A stretch of 5,323 nt of DNA from an uncultured cyanobacterium (GTDB taxonomy: Bacteria; Cyanobacteriota; Cyanobacteriia; CACIAM-69d), in NCBI GenBank assembly GCA_937894105.1, contig CALCTI010000241.1:1-5323 (forward strand), read 5' to 3'. The notes under the pieces were generated by a model. That model searched no databases. It saw only the letters and a program-made list of their open reading frames with translations, and was not told where the DNA came from. Shown here piece after piece: positions 1-3,295 of this stretch. The stretch's first letter is position 1. The number at the start of each line of letters is the position of its first letter. The translations under genes and the position numbers were made by a program.

Positions 1-54
1 CGCGTACTCCCCACTGCATAAGGCTTCTGGAGATTAATTGATGACACGCCCTAG
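1..54 (-). repeat. Partial MITE-like repeat, cut by the window edge
   Basis: Read on the minus strand from 54 to 1, this stretch starts with CTAGGGCGTGTCATC and matches 3163-3216 at 52 of 54 positions, in inverted orientation. The outer boundary is the CTAG at 51-54, just downstream of tRNA-His. The rest of the element lies outside the window, so it could be a second copy of the 133-bp element or the end of a full insertion sequence. CTAG-bounded ends of this kind suit the IS630 or IS5 families, which favour CTAG/YTAR or TA targets. The family assignment is inference. Confidence 0.75.
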
Positions 55-67
55 CTATAAAACTGAG

Positions 68-141
68 GGCGAACGACGGGACTTGAACCCGCGAATGGTG
101 GAATCACAATCCACTGCCTTAACCACTTGGCTACGCCCGCC
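68..141 (-). tRNA. tRNA-His (anticodon GTG)
   Basis: The minus strand folds into a complete cloverleaf. The 7-bp acceptor stem is GCGGGCG with CGTTCGC, with two G-U pairs. The anticodon stem is GTGGA/TCCAC around loop TTGTGAT, and the T arm has loop TTCAAGT. The anticodon GTG is complementary to 105-107. Position 141 supplies the extra 5' G (G-1) typical of tRNA-His, which pairs with the C at 68, the discriminator position. The 3' CCA is not encoded: the sequence continues CTCAG. As the histidine acceptor it is probably essential, which argues against this neighbourhood being wholly mobile. Confidence 0.96.
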
Positions 142-155
142 ATGAACGTTTAAAT

Positions 156-183
156 ATACTAACAAACCCGTTGTCAAAGTCAA
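156..183 (-). promoter_or_regulatory. Possible promoter of tRNA-His
   Basis: On the minus strand a TTGACT box (178-183) is followed 16 bp later by TAGTAT (156-161), which would start transcription a few bases before the tRNA 5' end. A second -35-like TTGACA overlaps at 172-177 and could pair with TATTTA at 151-156 with a 15-bp spacer. The position fits, but the -10 matches only four of six consensus bases. Confidence 0.4.
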
Positions 184-200
184 TAATCTGTCGGCTAGTT

Positions 201-245
201 AGGGCTGAGTGTGCCCTGTTAGGCGTTTCTAAGCTCTCTTAAAAT
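201..245 (+). promoter_or_regulatory. Possible promoter region of the Trp-rich protein gene
   Basis: A TAAAAT hexamer (240-245) matches five of six bases of the -10 consensus, 29 bp before the preferred GTG start. No good -35 box is present; CTGTTA at 216-221 is weak. A small dyad, AGGGC (201-205) with GCCCT (213-217) around a 7-base centre, lies where an upstream regulator could bind. Activator dependence is inference. Confidence 0.3.
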
Positions 246-274
246 ACTAAAAGTTTGAATGGGTGAGGGCTTCC

Positions 275-808
275 GTGGCAAAAAAACAAAAGTTTCCCCA
301 TTTGCTGGGGTCGAAATGGACTGCCGGGAAGCGCACTTTTGGGTGGCGGCATTTTCAAGTAGCGAATCGCAAAAATCAGGGACCGTGGGTTTATGCAGAG
401 TTGGTGTCGTCGTGCGATTCGTCGGTGCGGTTTTGGATTAACGCCAAAATGCTAAAGGATCGCTCCCAGTGGCAACCGGGCTGGACGCCGCTAAACGAGC
501 TGGCAATTGTGGATGAAGCGGAAAGGTTGGACGACGGAACGCTGCAAATTTTACCTGTCGATGAGCCTGGCGATGGGGGCGAAATGCAGGGGGAAGGGGC
601 TGGGGAGAAGACTGCCGCAAGTACCGATGCAAGTACCGATACTCGTATCGATACTCGTATCGATACTCGTATCGATACGAGTACTGATGTAAGTACTCAT
701 AAAAGTCCCGACCCCAGTACCGGCGCAAGTGCCGATGACAATATCGGCGAAAGTGAGGGAGCAAAGGATCGGTTAAGTTTGCCCGTTGTGGGGACCGAGC
801 CGCCGTAA
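275..808 (+). CDS. TIGR02450-type Trp-rich protein with a tetrapeptide-repeat tail
   Basis: The first ~75 residues match what I recall of the TIGR02450 Trp-rich family: KKQKFPHLLGSKWTA, then FGWRHFQV, NRKNQGPWVYAELV, SSVRFWINAK, LKDRSQWQPGW. Six conserved tryptophans fall at 15, 24, 38, 54, 66 and 70. No biochemical function is known to me. I prefer the GTG at 275 because GAGGG lies five bases upstream; an in-frame GTG at 263 would add four residues but lacks a ribosome site. From the preferred start the protein has 177 residues, about 100 beyond the conserved domain. The tail is acidic and low-complexity and contains twelve four-residue repeats (residues 115-162: ASTD, TRID, TSTD and variants) encoded by a 12-bp minisatellite. 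The 3' end overlaps the convergent helix-turn-helix gene by 36 bp. Confidence 0.85.
   Translation: MAKKQKFPHLLGSKWTAGKRTFGWRHFQVANRKNQGPWVYAELVSSCDSSVRFWINAKMLKDRSQWQPGWTPLNELAIVDEAERLDDGTLQILPVDEPGDGGEMQGEGAGEKTAASTDASTDTRIDTRIDTRIDTSTDVSTHKSPDPSTGASADDNIGESEGAKDRLSLPVVGTEPP
617..760 (+). repeat. 12-bp minisatellite inside the Trp-rich protein gene
   Basis: There are twelve consecutive 12-bp units in frame with the gene, each encoding four residues: ASTD, ASTD, TRID three times, TSTD, VSTH, KSPD, PSTG, ASAD, DNIG, ESEG. Units 3-5 (641-676) are three perfect copies of ACTCGTATCGAT; the others drift but keep the AGT-ACC-GAT-like phase. The array includes a perfect 20-bp palindrome at 664-683 (TACTCGTATC and its complement). 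The unit length is a multiple of three, so copy-number change would keep the frame. Confidence 0.9.
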
Positions 809-1216
809 ATATTCCCATCCGCGCTGGGGCCATACTCGCGATCGCCCAGTTTTTTTCGCAATCCAATCTGCCACTTTGGGACCCGACCAGGGCTGACCGT
901 CGGGGGCCGACTCTTGCAGCAATGTGGTCAGTTCCTCTTGCTGCTCCCTGCTGAGCAATGCTCGCGGGGACGATCGCCCTGGATGGTTGCGCCGGGCGAT
1001 CGCCGGGGGACCTTTTTTGTTGTAGCGCCGCACGATTTCTTTGGAATAGTCGTAGCTTAGGGCGATCGCTGCAGACGCCTTCTTAATGGTCCACCCAGAC
1101 GCTACCAGGTATAAAAGATGCCACCGCCGCGCTTCAACAGCATCCTTCGACTGGCGATAACAGTCCTTTAGGGCGTCGGAAGAAAGATGGGGCTCAAGAT
1201 GGGCTTTCGGTGGCAT
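773..1216 (-). CDS. Stand-alone helix-turn-helix protein, IS630 transposase N-terminal half
   Basis: This 147-residue protein resembles the DNA-binding half of cyanobacterial IS630 (Tc1/mariner superfamily) transposases. A first helix-turn-helix spans about residues 30-67 (RRWHLLYLVASGWTIKKASA, then SYDYSKEIVRRYN). A winged-helix segment follows at about 88-141 (GPKVADWIAKKTG, WPQRGWEYLRRLG). In full-length transposases a DDE catalytic domain follows WEYL; here the frame stops six residues after LRRLG and the DNA beyond belongs to the convergent Trp-rich gene. The protein could therefore bind DNA but not transpose. The ATG at 1214-1216 has GGAG three bases upstream. The intact frame and ribosome site suggest it is expressed; it could be a remnant or a domesticated regulator. 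The short repeats just upstream are possible binding sites (inference). Confidence 0.7.
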   Translation of the reverse strand: MPPKAHLEPHLSSDALKDCYRQSKDAVEARRWHLLYLVASGWTIKKASAAIALSYDYSKEIVRRYNKKGPPAIARRNHPGRSSPRALLSREQQEELTTLLQESAPDGQPWSGPKVADWIAKKTGRSRVWPQRGWEYLRRLGPHNGQT

Positions 1217-1234
1217 GGTCTCCGACTGTAAAGT

Positions 1235-1318
1235 TTGACGTTCAGAGTTTGATGCTCAGAATTGAATACCGGAAATTGGACACTCGGCATTGAACGTCCA
1301 AAATTTGACATTCAGAGC
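1235..1318 (+). repeat. Array of about six degenerate 14-bp TTGA repeats
   Basis: TTGA/TTGG motifs begin at 1235, 1249, 1262, 1276, 1290 and 1305, spaced 14, 13, 14, 14 and 15 bp. The units are TTGACGTTCAGAGT, TTGATGCTCAGAA, TTGAATACCGGAAA, TTGGACACTCGGCA, TTGAACGTCCAAAAT and TTGACATTCAGAGC. The first and last are most alike; the middle ones are diverged. The array starts 18 bp upstream of the start codon of the helix-turn-helix gene, so it could be an iteron-like operator or simply a decayed tandem repeat. Confidence 0.65.
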
Positions 1319-1440
1319 TGGAAACGGTGTTTAGCGCAGGGCTCCACTGGAATCAACGACAAAGGACAGCAAGGGAGCCAGCAAAGCCTAGCCACAACAA
1401 TGCAGGTGCAGAGCGCAACAAACACTCTCTGCACCTTTTT
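1311..1440 (+). ncRNA. Candidate small RNA ending at an intrinsic terminator
   Basis: A strong plus-strand terminator (1404-1440) has no plus-strand protein gene in front of it, which suggests a short non-coding transcript. A promoter could be TGGACA (1277-1282), 16 bp, CAAAAT (1299-1304), giving an RNA of about 130 nt; TTGACA at 1305-1310 is an alternative -35 but its -10 is poor. A second stem, GGCTCC (1340-1345) with GGAGCC (1374-1379), is possible. The 5' end is a guess. No known RNA family is recognised. Confidence 0.22.
1404..1440 (+). terminator. Rho-independent terminator, plus strand
   Basis: A perfect 10-bp stem, AGGTGCAGAG (1404-1413) with CTCTGCACCT (1427-1436), has a 13-base loop and runs into five T residues (1436-1440). 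On the minus strand no T run follows the hairpin, so it is directional. It would end a plus-strand transcript from the TTGA-repeat region and keep it from entering the DUF3181 gene as antisense. Confidence 0.7.
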
Positions 1441-1536
1441 CCCAGACGAAATCACCTAATCCGGAGAACGGGATCAGGGCTTTGCCACCCTTTCAGCAGG
1501 TGGGTTCTAACCACAGGCTGCCAATCAGAAATTGTT

Positions 1537-1568
1537 GAATAAAACGATTAAACCCAGGGTCACTGGAT
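1537..1568 (-). terminator. Weak terminator after the DUF3181 gene
   Basis: On the minus strand, 14 bases past the stop codon, ATCCAG (1563-1568) pairs with CTGGGT (1552-1557) around a 5-base loop, with one G-T pair. The following bases, TTTAATCGTTTTATT, are T-rich but interrupted. The position suits the end of the aroH-hpt-DUF3181 group, but the stem is short. Confidence 0.3.
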
Positions 1569-1582
1569 TCAAAAATATGGCA

Positions 1583-1882
1583 TCAAAGATTACGCTGATA
1601 GTCTTCGAGAAAATCCATTAGATCGCCTTGGCATCGTGCTGGAACCAAATCCAATAAATTTGCCTCGAGCTTGCCATCTCCAAGGCTGATTTTGATGCTA
1701 TTTAAAATGTCGGTAACTTTGGCTCGGCTCACCTCGCCGGCGATCGCCAACGGATAAATTGCCTCTGCCAAAGGAATATGCAGCTTGGCGGTGTTTAAGT
1801 ACAAATGCCATTTGGCTACGTCAATATATACAATCTCGCCAATATCAGCGGCTAAAGATTCAATTTGTTCAATGTTACTCAT
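1583..1882 (-). CDS. DUF3181 family protein
   Basis: This 99-residue soluble protein matches my memory of the cyanobacterial DUF3181 family: an N-terminal EQIESLAADIGEIVYIDVAKW followed by LYLNTAKLH, LAEAIYPL, and a C-terminal LVPARCQGDLMDFLEDY. The length is normal for the family. No function has been assigned that I know of; there is no signal peptide or membrane segment. The ATG at 1880-1882 is the only reasonable start, although no clear Shine-Dalgarno precedes it (upstream bases are TTCTTATAGATC). It lies 91 bp downstream of the hpt gene on the same strand, so it may be co-transcribed or have its own promoter in that A/T-rich gap; I see no convincing -35/-10 pair there. Confidence 0.85.
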   Translation of the reverse strand: MSNIEQIESLAADIGEIVYIDVAKWHLYLNTAKLHIPLAEAIYPLAIAGEVSRAKVTDILNSIKISLGDGKLEANLLDLVPARCQGDLMDFLEDYQRNL

Positions 1883-1973
1883 GATCTATAAGAATAAAAA
1901 TAAGGTCGCTTTTAACGGAAATTCCTGATCAAAGCGATAAAAACTTTCTTCAAAGTATGTTCTAAGTTATCAG

Positions 1974-2408
1974 CTAATCAGCACCATAAGGCAGTACTGA
2001 CTGGGGTAAAGTCTGGCTGAATTGAGTCAGTATTTTGATAGATTCATCAAAGGTTTTTTCGAATTTACCTTTTTGGAGGGATGCAACGGCAAATCGTTTG
2101 GCGATCGCATTTTTCTCCATCGCCTCACACATTTTGCCCAAGCCAGCGGCCCCGATTGAACAGCTGCTGGACTTTAGGGCATGGGCAGCCTTGCGCAGGA
2201 GATTCTCATCTTCGTCAGCAATCCCTTGGTGGACCTGGTCCCGATAGGTGGGAGCATCTGTCAGATACAGGGTAATTAGCTGGGAGAGGATAGCCAGTCC
2301 CTGGCTCTGATCCAAATTTTCCACGCACTGTAGCAGCGGATCAGGATCGAATAGGGGCGTCGGTAGCTGAGCTAGCAAAGCATTCAGAGAAAGGGGTTGG
2401 GAGGTCAT
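1974..2408 (-). CDS. Stand-alone Hpt phosphotransfer protein
   Basis: This 144-residue protein is a histidine phosphotransfer (HPt) domain, a relay that carries phosphate between a hybrid kinase receiver and a response regulator. The active-site segment is AAHALKSSSCSIGA; His76 is the predicted phosphorylated residue, followed by the expected Leu78 and Lys79. The usual Gly after Lys is Ser80, a common variant. The region from about 25 to 135 reads as the four-helix bundle, with GLGKMCEAMEKNA as the helix after the active site. No kinase or receiver domain is attached, and no partner kinase lies in the window, so it acts in trans. Its ATG overlaps the aroH stop as ATGA, implying translational coupling. 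No gene symbol is justified. Confidence 0.88.
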   Translation of the reverse strand: MTSQPLSLNALLAQLPTPLFDPDPLLQCVENLDQSQGLAILSQLITLYLTDAPTYRDQVHQGIADEDENLLRKAAHALKSSSCSIGAAGLGKMCEAMEKNAIAKRFAVASLQKGKFEKTFDESIKILTQFSQTLPQSVLPYGAD

Positions 2409-2863
2409 CCGCCAATAGCTGCTCCGTCAGCGAGGGGAATTTTAGACGGGGCGGCAGTGGCGTGTGCGGTGGTTTTTATGGCGGCGGTTTGGGCGGAAAC
2501 CCAGTCGGGGCGTAGATGGCGGGCACCGCGTAGGTAGGGATGGTGGATGGGCTGGTTCGGATTGGGCGTGTTGAAGTGAATCAAAAAGCGAATGCACCGC
2601 TCCAGGCTGCCTGCTACGGCCATATGTTGCACGTCAATCAGGGGCACCGTGTTCCAGTTGGGGCGCTCTCGGGCGATCGCCGCAGGAAAAACAGCATCTA
2701 AATCGGGGGTAACGGAAAAGGTGACGCTAACCACCTCCGCCATATCCAAAGAATTATAAGCCTCCAGCTCATCCAGTAATTCATGCACCGCTTCTCGCAT
2801 TGCGGCAACGGTATTTTCGGAAACGGTTGTAGCACCGCGAACTGCCCGGACTCGCCAACCCAC
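2405..2863 (-). CDS. aroH: AroH-class chorismate mutase
   Basis: This enzyme converts chorismate to prephenate, the branch toward phenylalanine and tyrosine, in the cytosol; AroH enzymes are trimers. Family motifs are WRVRAVRGATTV at the N terminus, TPDLDAVFPAAIAR, VPLIDVQHM, SLERCIRFLIH, and HPYLRGARHLRPD. Aligned to the Bacillus subtilis enzyme with an offset of two, Arg9, Arg65, Arg92, Tyr110 and Arg118 match Arg7, Arg63, Arg90, Tyr108 and Arg116. The positions of Cys75 and Glu78 are Asp77 and His80. The start is GTG (2861-2863), eight bases after a clear GGAGG. The 152-residue protein is about 25 longer than the Bacillus one because of an Ala-rich tail after LRPD. It overlaps the hpt gene by four bases (ATGA), and a promoter is predicted about 150 bp upstream. 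Confidence 0.93.
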   Translation of the reverse strand: MGWRVRAVRGATTVSENTVAAMREAVHELLDELEAYNSLDMAEVVSVTFSVTPDLDAVFPAAIARERPNWNTVPLIDVQHMAVAGSLERCIRFLIHFNTPNPNQPIHHPYLRGARHLRPDWVSAQTAAIKTTAHATAAPSKIPLADGAAIGG

Positions 2864-2914
2864 GTCCCTTGCCTCCGTTGATTATTTGGTGTGCATGCGT
2901 GTGTTTTCAGTGAA

Positions 2915-2953
2915 AAATAAGCACCGCTGGTCGCTATCCCTTAGTGCTTTTTT
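2915..2953. terminator. Terminator-like hairpin in the aroH leader
   Basis: AAGCAC (2919-2924) pairs with GTGCTT (2944-2949) around a 19-base loop. A short A run on one side (2913-2917) and a T run on the other (2948-2953) let it act on either strand. On the minus strand it lies inside the predicted aroH leader and is followed by TATTTTT, so it could be a weak terminator or attenuator-like element. The stem has only three G-C pairs and the loop is large. Confidence 0.3.
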
Positions 2954-2978
2954 CGCTTGTTCTATTGTTCTGTAAAAC

Positions 2979-3052
2979 TTACCAGGAACAGCGGCGGCTT
3001 TTAAGGAAACGGCTTATAAGTTGTAAACATAAGGTGTCATTGTCCCTGGTAA
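2979..3052. promoter_or_regulatory. Inverted 11-bp arms flanking the aroH promoter
   Basis: TTACCAGGAAC (2979-2989) and GTCCCTGGTAA (3042-3052) are inverted copies matching at 10 of 11 positions, with centres 63 bp apart, about six helical turns. The predicted promoter (3013-3040) lies between them. A paired operator that loops the DNA is one reading; an RNA stem would need a transcript starting above 3052. Regulation is inferred from geometry only. Confidence 0.35.
3013..3040 (-). promoter_or_regulatory. Predicted promoter of aroH-hpt
   Basis: On the minus strand ATGACA (3035-3040, five of six consensus bases) is followed after 16 bp by TATAAG (3013-3018, five of six). Transcription would begin near 3006, leaving a leader of about 143 nt before the aroH GTG. 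It is the best pair I found in the gap between the MITE and aroH. Confidence 0.5.
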
Positions 3053-3118
3053 CTGGGGGTGAATGCTGCCTGTATTAACAGTTTTCCCGATCAGTCAAAC
3101 AATCTGACCTTGTAATAA

Positions 3119-3151
3119 TTTTTACGCCTTATTGGTGTGCCTTTTTACGCC
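3119..3151 (+). repeat. Direct repeat of TTTTTACGCC
   Basis: Two exact 10-bp copies lie at 3119-3128 and 3142-3151, 23 bp apart start to start, upstream of the predicted aroH promoter. They could be regulator sites or a small local duplication. No known motif is recognised. Confidence 0.45.
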
Positions 3152-3162
3152 ATTTCTAGACT

Positions 3163-3295
3163 CTAGGGCGTGTCATCCATTAATCTCCAGAAGCCTTATG
3201 CCGTGGGGAGTACGCGCCCTTTAAAAATAAACAAGGCTAGGGGCTGAAACCCTTACGGCTCTTGACTTAGGGATTCAATTGATGACAGCCCCTAG
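3163..3295. mobile_element. 133-bp MITE-like element bounded by CTAG
   Basis: Imperfect terminal inverted repeats, CTAGGGCGTGTCATCC at the left and (reversed) CTAGGGGCTGTCATCA at the right, enclose 133 bp with no coding capacity. CTAG is present at both boundaries (3163-3166 and 3292-3295), consistent with a duplicated CTAG or TA target. The right half, 3237-3295, is itself bounded by a perfect 10-bp inverted pair, CTAGGGGCTG and CAGCCCCTAG, so the element may be nested or fold into a large hairpin. The first 54 bp recur inverted at 1-54. It needs a transposase in trans, probably of the IS5 or IS630 family; the source is not in this window. It sits on the stop codon of the membrane-protein gene and could act as that transcript's 3' hairpin. 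Confidence 0.72.

Larger units (their letters stand above)
1217..1582. other. Gene-free stretch: TTGA repeats, possible small RNA, terminators
   Basis: There is no convincing protein gene in these 366 bases. Two short plus-strand frames run through it but lack a ribosome site or recognisable product, and both cross the hairpin at 1404-1436. The content is an array of degenerate 14-bp repeats (1235-1318), a plus-strand intrinsic terminator (1404-1440), a possible small RNA ending there, and a weak minus-strand terminator after the DUF3181 gene (1537-1568). Confidence 0.7.

Noticed and set aside
617..760. CRISPR array
   Set aside because: The repeats are 12 bp, contiguous, without spacers, and in frame with a coding sequence.
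438..866. Minus-strand frame of 142 codons with a Tyr/Arg/Glu-rich repeat
   Set aside because: It is the antisense of the minisatellite in the Trp-rich gene and also overlaps the helix-turn-helix gene; it has no recognisable domain.
1262..1542. Two short plus-strand frames (1262-1459 and 1327-1542)
   Set aside because: They have no ribosome site and no family resemblance, and both cross the terminator hairpin at 1404-1436.
2035..2275. Plus-strand frames opposite the Hpt gene
   Set aside because: They are antisense shadows of a clearly recognised Hpt coding sequence.
2971..2982. NtcA-like site (GTA...TAC) at TGTAAAACTTAC
   Set aside because: The half-site spacing is five bases rather than eight, so it does not fit the NtcA consensus.
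1..3295. Composite transposon bounded by the two inverted repeat copies
   Set aside because: The enclosed genes include tRNA-His and chorismate mutase, which are core genes, and no intact transposase is present. Two independent MITE insertions explain it better.
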